Below, one piece after another: positions 3,500 through 13,400 of a DNA stretch of 24,859 nucleotides (positions are counted from its first letter, which is position 1; the number at the start of each line of letters is the position of its first letter). Both the position numbers and the translations under genes were made by a program. The stretch is from a virus, in the IMG/VR virus record IMGVR_UViG_3300030116_006859, positions 563 through 25,421 of that record, one strand, 5' to 3'. The notes below the pieces were generated by a model. That model was not told the origin of the DNA. It saw only the letters and a program-made list of their open reading frames with translations, and ran no database searches.

Positions 3500-4276
3500 A
3501 TGGCAAAAGGATTTACAGTAAAAGCAAAGAAACCCGCTGTTCAGAAAAAACCCGAATGGGATTATGAAAGAGCAAAGGAATTAGTAAAAGGTAAGAAAAT
3601 AGTTTTTTGTTTACCAGGTCGAGGAGTATCATACCAATACTTAAAAAGTTTCGTACAATTATGTTTTGATCTTGTGCAATGTGGTGCAAGTATTCAAATC
3701 TCACAAGATTATTCATCAATGGTTAACTTTGCCCGTTGTAAGTGTCTTGGTGCAAACGTTCTTCGAGGACCAAATCAAATTCCATGGGATGGAAAATTGG
3801 AATATGATTATCAACTTTGGATTGACTCTGATATTGTTTTTAATTCAGAGAAGTTCTTTCAGTTATTGTTAGATGCAAATCCAGAAGGAGGAAAAGAAAG
3901 ACATATTGTTGCAGGTTGGTATTGCACCGAAGATGGTAGAACAACCTCGGTGGCACATTGGTTGGAAGAGGACGATTTTCGAACCAATGGTGGTGTGATG
4001 AATCACGAAACCATCGAAAGTATGTCAAAACGCAAGAAACCATTCACCGTTGACTATACAGGTTTCGGATGGTTATTGATCAGAAAGGGTGTATTCGAAG
4101 ACGAAGGATTACCTTATCCTTGGTTTGCTCCAAAGATGCAGGTATTTGAGTCGGGTGAGGTACAGGACATGTGCGGCGAAGATGTCTCGTTTTGTCTCGA
4201 TGCAAAGGAAGCAGGTTTCGAGATCTGGTGTGATCCACGAATTCGTGTCGGACATGAAAAGACAAGAGTTATATAA
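3500..4276 (+). CDS. GT-A-type glycosyltransferase-like protein (258 aa)
   Basis: The likely role is transfer of a sugar from a nucleotide-sugar donor to DNA, protein or glycan; the acceptor is unknown. A Lys-rich N-terminal tail (1-30) precedes the fold. KIVFCLPGRGVSYQYLKS (33-50) is the first strand, ARCKCLG (78-84) follows, LWIDSDIVF (106-114) carries the DxD metal and donor motif (D109, D111), and GFGWLLIRKGVFE (188-200) with CGEDVSFCLDAKEAGFEIW (225-243) gives the acceptor-side ED and the end of the fold, with H252 as a possible metal ligand. This order is standard for small GT-A enzymes. It has no membrane segment, so it should be cytoplasmic. It opens a three-gene operon ending beside the baseplate genes, so modification of a virion protein is possible but unproven. 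No Shine-Dalgarno is visible. Confidence 0.8.
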   Translation: MAKGFTVKAKKPAVQKKPEWDYERAKELVKGKKIVFCLPGRGVSYQYLKSFVQLCFDLVQCGASIQISQDYSSMVNFARCKCLGANVLRGPNQIPWDGKLEYDYQLWIDSDIVFNSEKFFQLLLDANPEGGKERHIVAGWYCTEDGRTTSVAHWLEEDDFRTNGGVMNHETIESMSKRKKPFTVDYTGFGWLLIRKGVFEDEGLPYPWFAPKMQVFESGEVQDMCGEDVSFCLDAKEAGFEIWCDPRIRVGHEKTRVI

Positions 4277-4427
4277 AGTTCGTCGAGGACAGAAGATTCT
4301 TGGTAAGAATCTTACAGAAGAGGAGTACTTTGATTTAATGGAAGATCTTGCTCAAGAGTTTTATGAGGGCAAACTTCCAAATCCTCTCGATCTTACAACT
4401 GAAATACAAAAAGAATATGAAGAATGA
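4254..4427 (+). CDS. Conserved-looking acidic small protein (57 aa)
   Basis: The start at 4254 is preferred to one at 4089, which would add 55 residues read wholly inside the glycosyltransferase gene. The product begins MKRQELYKVRRGQKILGKNL and continues TEEEYFDLMEDLAQEFYEG, then ends with an acidic tail. A basic beta-like start followed by an acidic helix (EYFDLMEDLAQEFYE) resembles hypothetical proteins that I recall from T4-like cyanophages. It overlaps the glycosyltransferase by 23 bases and the next gene by ATGA, so translation is probably coupled through the operon. Confidence 0.75.
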   Translation: MKRQELYKVRRGQKILGKNLTEEEYFDLMEDLAQEFYEGKLPNPLDLTTEIQKEYEE

Positions 4428-5146
4428 GCACATTAATTACGAATTTACCCTCCTATGAGGTATGGGTACGAAAAGAATACTTAACCGATCACAAGAGTGG
4501 TCATGGTGAATTTGTAAAGGGAGTCTGGGTATCTGCAAAAAGTATACCTGGTCGTGCCTTTTATTTTGAAACTTATCTACCTGAGTATGCGGCCATGTTC
4601 GATAAGTTGCCAATTTCTGCGTTTCTCTCGTCTCCAGAAATACCCGATCCTGATATGACTCTTCATAATCTACAGTTTTGGAACTGTATGGACTATGGTG
4701 TAGTTGCCGTTCAGAAGCAGTTTATCGGAAGTATGCACTATGAAGTCTATACAAGAGATTTTGGCAATCAGACGGGCACGTACATATGTACTCTTGACAA
4801 TTATCACTCAGATGTAGACGCAATTGACTACTCAACCAGTGAACAACCTGCCGAACATAAGTCTCATAACCTTCTTGAATTGGACAATGGGCAGTTTTGT
4901 CTCTATCCAAACAACAGAATGAGAATCTATGACAACAGTATCACTCCTGAGACACCTAAGATTCCTGATTTTAAGGTATCAACCGTGTATTATCAGGTGG
5001 AGAACGGTCATGATCGTGATGGATTAGGTTCAGAAGAGAATTATTTTTGGAAAACAGCAAAAGAAAGGTCAGTTGATACGAATGTTGGAGCAGGAAATAC
5101 GGCAACTGGGACTGTAGATGTTAATATTGAACCAGAACTCGGATAA
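4424..5146 (+). CDS. Phage protein of unknown function next to the baseplate genes (240 aa)
   Basis: The product starts MSTLITNLPSYEVWVRKEYL and is rich in Tyr, Trp and Asp. It includes PGRAFYFETYLPEYAAMFDK (about 45-64) and HNLQFWNCMDYGVVAVQKQF (86-105). A Gly/Thr-rich tail starts near residue 210. No catalytic motif, signal or membrane segment is seen. I recall similar proteins upstream of gp25 in marine T4-like phages, annotated as hypothetical. It begins in an ATGA overlap with the preceding gene and ends 17 bases before the late promoter of gp25, so it belongs to the transcription unit of the glycosyltransferase. A structural or assembly role is only suggested by position. Confidence 0.7.
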   Translation: MSTLITNLPSYEVWVRKEYLTDHKSGHGEFVKGVWVSAKSIPGRAFYFETYLPEYAAMFDKLPISAFLSSPEIPDPDMTLHNLQFWNCMDYGVVAVQKQFIGSMHYEVYTRDFGNQTGTYICTLDNYHSDVDAIDYSTSEQPAEHKSHNLLELDNGQFCLYPNNRMRIYDNSITPETPKIPDFKVSTVYYQVENGHDRDGLGSEENYFWKTAKERSVDTNVGAGNTATGTVDVNIEPELG

Positions 5147-5163
5147 TTTTCTTAAAAAAAGGG

Positions 5164-5171
5164 TATAAATA
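5164..5171 (+). promoter_or_regulatory. Late promoter TATAAATA before gp25
   Basis: The exact T4-type late octamer starts 25 bases before the ATG of gp25. By T4 spacing, transcription would begin near 5178, leaving a leader of about 11 bases without a Shine-Dalgarno. The same distance is found before gp8. Confidence 0.8.
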
Positions 5172-5188
5172 AATATAAAACTTGGTTC

Positions 5189-5590
5189 ATGGCAATCAGA
5201 CGGGTATCAAGAGCGTTTAAAGACATAAGTTTATCGTTTAAACCCCATCCAATCACAAAAGATTTACCCATTCTTAAAAATGAGAGGGCAATTAGTCGAT
5301 CAGTAAGGAATATTGTAGAGACAATACCGACTGAAAAATTTTTTAACCCTGATTTTGGGTCTGATGTATATAAAAGTTTATTTGATTTTGTTGATTTTGG
5401 TACAGCAAACATTATACAGAGTCAAATTGAGTCTTCGATTGCAAATTTTGAACTAAGAGTTGATAATGTAAGGGTTGAAGTTGATCCACAACCTGATTTA
5501 AATCAGTTTGAAGTCACTGTAATTTATGATATCGTCGGTCAAGAGTTCCCAACTCAAGAATATTCATTTATATTAGAGGCAACAAGGTAA
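5189..5590 (+). CDS. 25: Baseplate wedge protein gp25 (GPW/gp25 family)
   Basis: This 133-residue protein matches the length and core of T4 gp25, a wedge subunit that binds gp6 and helps trigger sheath polymerisation. The family core is visible as FFNPDFGSDVYKSLFDF (51-67), IESSIANFELRVDNVRVEV (80-98) and a final beta hairpin with EYSFILEATR. T4 has GCDLSDQLFE and NYEPRIDKL at these places. The signature EPR is here ELR (88-90): Glu and Arg are kept, Pro is replaced. The N-terminal 35 residues are phage-specific. It is the first gene of the late unit and ends directly before gp6 (TAA then ATG). Confidence 0.93.
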   Translation: MAIRRVSRAFKDISLSFKPHPITKDLPILKNERAISRSVRNIVETIPTEKFFNPDFGSDVYKSLFDFVDFGTANIIQSQIESSIANFELRVDNVRVEVDPQPDLNQFEVTVIYDIVGQEFPTQEYSFILEATR

Positions 5591-7495
5591 ATGCCTTTCT
5601 CAAATTTTACAAATCTTGATTTCGATCAGATAAAAACATCAATTAAGGACTATTTAAGAGCAAATTCCAACTTTACGGACTTTGATTTTGATGGTTCGAA
5701 CTTTTCTGTCTTAATTGACACTCTTGCATACAATACTTATATCACTGCATTCAACTCAAACATGATTGTGAATGAATCTTTTCTTGATTCTGCCACTTTG
5801 AGAGAAAATGTAGTGTCGTTAGCAAGCAATATTGGATATACACCACGATCTAGAACGGCAGCAAACGCACAAATATCATTTGATGCCAAAGTAACTGATG
5901 ATACAAGCACATTAACCTTAGAACCAGGCATAGTTTGTACTGGAGACGTTGATAATGAGACATATACCTTTGCAATCACCGAATCAATAACTGCGAATGT
6001 TGTTGATGGAACCGCAAAGTTTGAAAATATTAACGTTTATCAAGGAACTTATCTCGAAAAAGAATTTACATATGATGGATCTCTTGATCAAAGATTTATT
6101 TTAGATAATCCCTTCATTGATACATCTAAAATTACAGTTGATGTCAGATTCAGCACTGATAGTGGTGAAGGTATACAATATTCATTAGTAAATGATATTA
6201 TTACTGTTGATTCAGACTCAAAAATATTTTTAATAAAAGAAATTCAGGACGAAAAGTATGAATTAAAATTCGGAGACGGATTTTTTGGTAAAAAATTAGG
6301 AGAAGAAGCAGGTTCAGATGGTAATCTTATTCGAGTCAGGTATCTTACAACAGATGGAGAGGATGGTAACGGTGCTCAAAGATTTACTTTCTCTGGGACA
6401 TTAACAAAATCAAATAATACTCTAGCCAACGCCTCTGTCACATCAGTTACAACCAATGCAAAGTCACAAAATGGTGGAAATATCGAATCTGTAGATTCTA
6501 TCAAGTATTTTTCACCTCTTTTATACTCATCACAGAATAGAGCTGTTACATCGAGAGATTATGAGGCAATAATTAAGAAAATTTACCCAAATACTGAGTC
6601 AGTTTCGGTAATTGGTGGTGAAGAACTCGATCCTCCAGAATTTGGAACAGTTGCGATTAGTATTAAACCCAAAAATGGTGATTTAGTATCTGATTTTACA
6701 AAAAATCAAATTTTATCTAAATTAAAACAATATTCAATATCAGGTATTAATCAAAAAATCATAGATTTAAAGTTATTATATGTTGAACTTGACTCAAATG
6801 TTTATTATAATGATTCTCGTGTCTCAACCGCAGATTCATTAAAAACCGAAGTCGTAAATTCACTAACAACTTACTCAAAATCAATAAATTTAAATAAATT
6901 TGGTGGAAGATTAAAATATAGTAAATTACTTAAAGTTATAGATGATACAAATAATGCAATTACTTCAAATATTACAAAAATTAGAATTCGAAGGAATTTG
7001 CAAATATCTGCAAACCAATTTGCACAGTATGAGCTTTGTTTCGGAAATAAATTTTATGTTGACCCAAACGGATATAATATCAAATCGACAGGATTCACTA
7101 TTTCTGGATATTCGGGGACACTATACTTATCTGATGTTCCAAATTCGGATTTAAAAACGGGGATTATAAGAATTATTAAAATATTAGATGATAATTCAAT
7201 TCGAATTATAAATTCATCAGCAGGTTCAATTGATTATGAAAAAGGAGAAGTGAATTTATCAACTATCAATTTCTTATCAACAACAAAACCAAATAACATA
7301 GTTGAAATACAAGCTTTTCCAAGATCAAATGATGTAGTTGGTCTAAAAGATTTATATATTTCATTAGACGTGTCAAATAGTACAATAAATATGGTTAGGG
7401 ATGTTATTTCATCGGGAGATGAGATTTCTGGAGTACAGTTTACTAGGAATTTTTATTCATCAAGTTATCCAAATGGAAGAATAATTAGAACATGA
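5591..7495 (+). CDS. 6: Baseplate wedge protein gp6 (baseplate J-like)
   Basis: The length (634 residues) is close to T4 gp6 (about 660), which dimerises to form the ring linking the wedges. Visible features are an N-terminal helical part with TLAYNTYITAFNSNMIVNES (about 47-66), the segment VVSLASNIGYTPRSRTAANA (74-93) typical of gp6/J-like proteins, a beta domain with KYELKFGDGFFGKKLG (222-237), and the conserved RAVTSRDYEAIIKKIYPN (about 317-334) followed by a Gly-Gly-Glu turn. The C-terminal 250 residues are beta-rich and less conserved. AAGG lies before the ATG, which abuts the gp25 stop. Its TGA overlaps the start of the giant gene. Family identity is very likely; detailed T4 equivalence is from memory. 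Confidence 0.92.
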   Translation: MPFSNFTNLDFDQIKTSIKDYLRANSNFTDFDFDGSNFSVLIDTLAYNTYITAFNSNMIVNESFLDSATLRENVVSLASNIGYTPRSRTAANAQISFDAKVTDDTSTLTLEPGIVCTGDVDNETYTFAITESITANVVDGTAKFENINVYQGTYLEKEFTYDGSLDQRFILDNPFIDTSKITVDVRFSTDSGEGIQYSLVNDIITVDSDSKIFLIKEIQDEKYELKFGDGFFGKKLGEEAGSDGNLIRVRYLTTDGEDGNGAQRFTFSGTLTKSNNTLANASVTSVTTNAKSQNGGNIESVDSIKYFSPLLYSSQNRAVTSRDYEAIIKKIYPNTESVSVIGGEELDPPEFGTVAISIKPKNGDLVSDFTKNQILSKLKQYSISGINQKIIDLKLLYVELDSNVYYNDSRVSTADSLKTEVVNSLTTYSKSINLNKFGGRLKYSKLLKVIDDTNNAITSNITKIRIRRNLQISANQFAQYELCFGNKFYVDPNGYNIKSTGFTISGYSGTLYLSDVPNSDLKTGIIRIIKILDDNSIRIINSSAGSIDYEKGEVNLSTINFLSTTKPNNIVEIQAFPRSNDVVGLKDLYISLDVSNSTINMVRDVISSGDEISGVQFTRNFYSSSYPNGRIIRT

Positions 7496-10400
7496 TCGAA
7501 ACAGGTATTATAAGTAAAGTTAAGATACAGGACGTATTATCAAATCAACTTCCTAATTTTATTCGGGATGAGAGTCCTGATACGATTGATTTTTTAAAAC
7601 AATATTATATTTCACAGGAATATCAAGGTGGTCCAAGTGATATCTCTGATAATTTAGATCAATATTTAAATGTTGATAATTTAACACCTGAAGTCATAGT
7701 TGATACCTCTACTACAGTTGGTATTACTACCATTGGTGCTGAAATAGTTAAAGTTACTAGCACAAAAGGATTTCCAAATCAATATGGTTTATTAAAGATT
7801 GATAATGAAATAATTACCTACACTGGATCAACTCCAACAAGTTTCACTGGTTGTAAACGTGGATTTAGTGGTATTACTAGTTATCATTCAGATGTAAATA
7901 AAGAAGACCTAGTATTCAGTTCTTCATCCGCAGCAGAGCATGAAGATTCATCTACGGTTCAAAATTTAAGTTCTTTATTTTTAAAGGAATTTTATAAAAA
8001 ATTTAAAACTACTTTTTTACCTGGTTTAGAGCAGGTTGATTTTCAATCAAACTTAGATGTTGGCACATTTATAGGTAAAGCAAGATCATTATATCAAACA
8101 AAAGGAACAGAAGAATCATTTAGAATTTTATTTAATGTTCTGTATGGAATTAATCCAAAATTAATTAATTTAGAAGAAAGATTAGTAAAACCATCATTCG
8201 CAAATTATGTTAGGAGAAGAGTTTGTGTTGCAGAAATATTAGAAGGAAATCCAATAAAACTCAAAGGACAAAGTATATTAAAAGGATTAACAGGACAAAC
8301 ATTATTCAGAAGTGATCTTGACTTAGATATAAATGCGTCAATATCAGACATTGAACCCTTTGAAAGAAGTGGTTCTGGTCTAACTGGAATTACAACTTAT
8401 TATAAAATTGGATTATTTGTTGGTTATGATGAAACTTCAGATATTGAGGGTGATTTTGTAATCGTACCAAACACAAAATCTATAGAGGCAGTATCAGTAG
8501 GATCAAGTGTAATTTCAGTTGATTCTACAATTGGATTTGGTGTGACAGGAATTATAATATCTGGTTCAAATACGATTAGTTACACTGATAAAACTGTTAA
8601 TCAATTTCTAGGTTGCACTGCAACTAGTACAGGTTCATTTAACAGTCCAATTGAACCAACTGCTAATATAAGATCAAACATTACATATTTTGGTTTCGAA
8701 GATGGTGATTTGAATAAGAAGGTTGTTTTAAGACTCACTGGAGTGCTGTCAGAATTTGAGCAGGAGGGTGATTTAGATGTTGAGGAGGGAGAAATTATTT
8801 CAATAAAATCTATCGGTGATAAAGTTGAAAATCCTAAACAGAACAGTTCTTACAAAGAAATATTCTGCAATTCATGGATTTACAATACAAGTTCTTCTTA
8901 TTTTAGTAATTTTTCAGGTTTTTCAGATTCTGAGGATGGTCAATTCAATTTACTAAGTAAAACTGATCCATCAAGTTTAAAGGTAGGTGATTTTGTAGAG
9001 ATAGTTGAAAGAGATAGTAATAAAATTATCAATACTGGTAATACATCTGTAAAAACTATTAATGATAATAACAATATTACACTAGAGGGTGGAACTTTTA
9101 GTGATATAGACATAAAAACAGATTATAAAATAAGAAAAAAATTAAACAAGGCAAGTAGTTCTGGTGCACCAATTGAATTTGGTAATGATGTAATTATTTC
9201 AGATGTTCAAAATGTTTATGTGGAATCGGAAAATGCATATGTCTCATCTAACTCTTTACCATCTTTTGTTAATAATAATTTTGCAGAATTTTCAAAACAA
9301 ATTAATATTAATGTAAATCAAATATCTTTAGACTTGAGTGATACTGATAATACTCTGTCTGGAGATACTGGTGATCAAACTGACTTTTCAACCATAAATT
9401 TTAAAGTTAATCATAATTTTGACACTGGTGATAAAGTATTTTACACTTACACAAATGGTGATTCTCTTGTTGGTCTAGATACTGGAATTTATTTCATTGA
9501 TAAAATTGGAGATAAGAGTATTAGACTGTTTGGATCTCCCTCTGGTATTGCTGATGGAAAGAATATAACTTTTTCAAAAAGTGACAATGATGGAATTCAT
9601 AATTTTGTTTTATTTTCTCATAAATCTGGTGAAATAGGAGCACAAAAATTAATTAAGAAATTTCCTTTAAGTCAAAACTTAAATATTGGAAACAACGATT
9701 CAACTCCAACAGGGCAAATTGGAATGTTGAAAAATGGTGTTGAGATATCTAATTACAAATCAGAAGATAAGATGTTTTTCGGTCCTTTGACTGAAGTGAA
9801 TGTTTTAAATGGAGGAGAAAATTTTGATGTTATTAATCCTCCAATAATATCCGTTTCTTCTGGAATTGGAATCACCGCTTTAGTTCAACCAGTTGTTAGT
9901 GGAAAAGTTGAGGATGTATTTATTGACACGCAATCTTTCGATGTTGACAAGGTTATTTCAATTGGTGTAACTGGAGGAAATGGATCTGGATGTATACTCG
10001 AATCAGTTATTGGAATTAGATTTAGGGAAGAACTTTTTAACGCACAACCAACTACATCTGGTGGTGGAATATCAACTATTGTAACTGGAAATCCAGTATC
10101 TAGAATTACATTCGATAGAGATCACAATTTCATAAATTCCGAACCAATAATTTATGATTCAAATTCGAATCCAGAGGTGATTGTTGGAATTGGAACTAGC
10201 ACTTTAATTAATCAGTCAATATACTATCCTGAAATTGTGAATAGTAGATCAATAAAGTTATACGAATCTCTTTCAGATTTATCATCGGGAATAGGAACAG
10301 TAAAATTTTATGGTGGTTCTTCAGGAAAGCATATATTCAAAGTTGGTCTTCGAAATACATTATTAGGTGTAAATGTAATTGATGGTGGTAAAAATTATAC

Positions 10401-13400
10401 AAATAGGAATTTATTTGTTAAACCTTCAGGTATATCTACATCAGATAATAAAATAAATTTTGTAAATCATGGATTTACAAATGGAGATCTTGTCAATTAC
10501 TCAACGTTAGCAGGACTTGGATCTGATAAACCACAGACGATAAGTGGATTAAGTACATCACTAAGTTATTATATTTTAAAAGATGATGATAATTCATTCA
10601 GATTAGCAAATGCAGGTATTGGTGGAACAATTACAACTAATTTTGAAAGAAATAAAAATGTATCTCTAGAATCTACTGGAACAGGATTCCAATCTTTTTC
10701 TTATCCAGAAATTAAAATTATAGCTAATTTTACCTCTGTTGGTATTGGAACATCACCAGTAGTTAGAGAAATTACTGCAACACCAAAAGTAAGAGGAACT
10801 ATACAACAAACTTATCTTTATGAAACTGGAACAGGTTATGGGTCAACAATTATTAACAACCATAAAAAACCAATCATAACTTTAAAAAATGGTAAAGACG
10901 CATCGATAAAACCTATTATTATAAATGGAAAAATTGATTCTGTAATAATTAACTATGTTGGTCAAGAATATTTTTCCTCTCCAGACCTAGATGTCATAGA
11001 TCCTACAGGTCTAGGAGCTGGTGCTAAACTAAAACCAATCATAGCAGATGGTAAGATCTCTGATGTGCAAATAATAAATGCAGGTATTGGATACTCAACG
11101 AGCACATCTATTAATGTTAAATCGGCAGGACAAAATGCATTTTTTGATTCGAGTGTAAGAGCACTAACATTAAACAAACATGATGGGAATACTAATGAAT
11201 TACTTGAGGAATCTATGAACAAGTTAAAATATTCTTTTACAGGATATTCGACTTCATTATTAGGTAATTCTGGTTTGATAGGATGGGCTTATGATGGAAA
11301 TCCAATATATGGACCTTTTGGTAGTAAAGATCCTCAACAATTATCTCCTTTAGATACAAAACTAAAATCAGGATATAGTAGCAATGATACTAATATAGTA
11401 GATCGACCACCTAATTTTAGTATTGGACATTTTATCGAAGATTTTAAATATGATAATAGTAATGGTGATTTAGATGAGCATAATGGTAGATTTGAAGTAA
11501 CAGCAGAGTTTCCAAATGGAGTTTATGCTTATCATGCAACAATAGATAATCAAAATAAACCAGAATTTCCATATTTTGTAGGAAATACATTTAGATCAAA
11601 ACCAATATCTTTTAACTTTGAAAATAATTCACAAACTAATTTTGATTTTGTCTCAAATAATTTAATTCGAAATACATTTCCATATAAAGTTGCAGACGAT
11701 TTTGCAGAGAATGATTTTATAGTTGAAACAAATGAAATACAAGACCAAAAAATTGAAATCAATTCTATTTCCTCTGGTTCAATTACAGGATTTGATATTT
11801 TATCTGGAGGATCTGATTATAAAGTTGATGAATTTTTAAAATTTGATAATCAAAATACTGAAGGGGATGGATTATTATCGTTTATATCTAAAATCTCAGG
11901 AAAAGAAATTCAATCAATTGATACTACCATAGAAAAAAATGATAACTCAATTATTACTTGGTCGGAAAATCAAATTAATATTTTTACTAATTTAAATCAT
12001 AACTTAAAAAATAATAATCTAGTTAAAATATCAGGATTATCAACAGATATTTCAATATTAAATGATTTATTTAAAATTGGTGTTTCAACATTTACGACAA
12101 CCACTATATCAACAATAACAGCATCACCATCTGCTGGATTCACCACTGAAATATTTGTATCAGAAATACCATCCTCAGTAGCAGTTGGTAGTAGTATTGG
12201 AATCGGTACTGAAACATTAAAGATATTAAACATCTATAGGGACTTAAACATTCTAACAATTCAAAGAGATTTTGATTCTTCTTTTGAAACTATTCATCCA
12301 AAGGGATCGAAAGTAGAATATTTAACAAATAAATTTACAATTAACAAATCAATCCCCTATTTTGATTCTAAAGTAAATCAAAAGGTATTTTTTAATCCAG
12401 CACAATCAATTGGAGTGGGTGGCACTGAAGGACTAGCAACCGAGGTTTCATTTTCTTTTGCAGGACAAGACATTAAGAGAAATATTCCAGCAAAACAAAT
12501 TTTCATTGAGAATCATCCCTTCAAGACTAACCAAAAAATAAAGTTTACAAGACCCGATTCCACTCAAATTTCAATATCAACTGAGAGTGGATCATCACAA
12601 TTTAATTTACCATCGGCACCCGAATTTCTTTATGTTGTGAGGAAAACTCCAAATACGATTGGAATTAAAACTGGAATTGGAAATAATTTTAATGAAGTTT
12701 ATTTTAGAAATATTAATAGTGCTGATAGTGATTTATATCAATTTGAAACAGTTTTTGATCAAGTGATCGGAGATATTGAAAGTATAAAAACTACTGTAAC
12801 AACAACAGAGTCTCATGAGTTGCAAAATAATGATCAAATATCACTTAACTTAAAATCTGATTTATCTGTAGGAATTGGAACATCTATTCATATAAATGTT
12901 TCTAGAGATTCTTCTACGGGCAATGTACTGTTCAATTCAATAGGATTTAATTCTACTGGAATTAATACTTCATCGGATACAATAACAATTCAAGATCATG
13001 GTCTTAAAACGGGAGATAAAATTAAATATGAATCTAATCTTATACCTGAAGGATTAGAAAATAAAAATTATTTTATATACAAGGTTGATGATAATAATGT
13101 TAAATTGTGTGAAACTATTGTAGATGTAAAAAAAGATATACCAAGAATTACTGGAATTGGATCAACAGGTGGAAGCACTCAATCAATATCATTAATTAAT
13201 CCTAAAATTAAATCAGTTAAAAATAATAATTTAGTCTTCAATCTCTCAGATCCCTCATTAACTGGATATGAGTTTAAAATTTATTATGATCAAGAATATA
13301 AAAATGATTTTATATCATCAGGAGAAAGTTCGATATTCAGCATTTCTACATCAGGATCGAATGGATCAGTTGGAGCAGCTTTAACAATTGGATACGGAAG

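Noticed and set aside
3840-4265. Antisense frames 3840-4043 and 4080-4265 and the N-terminal extension 4089-4253
   Set aside because: They lie wholly within the glycosyltransferase gene, whose motifs confirm the + frame.
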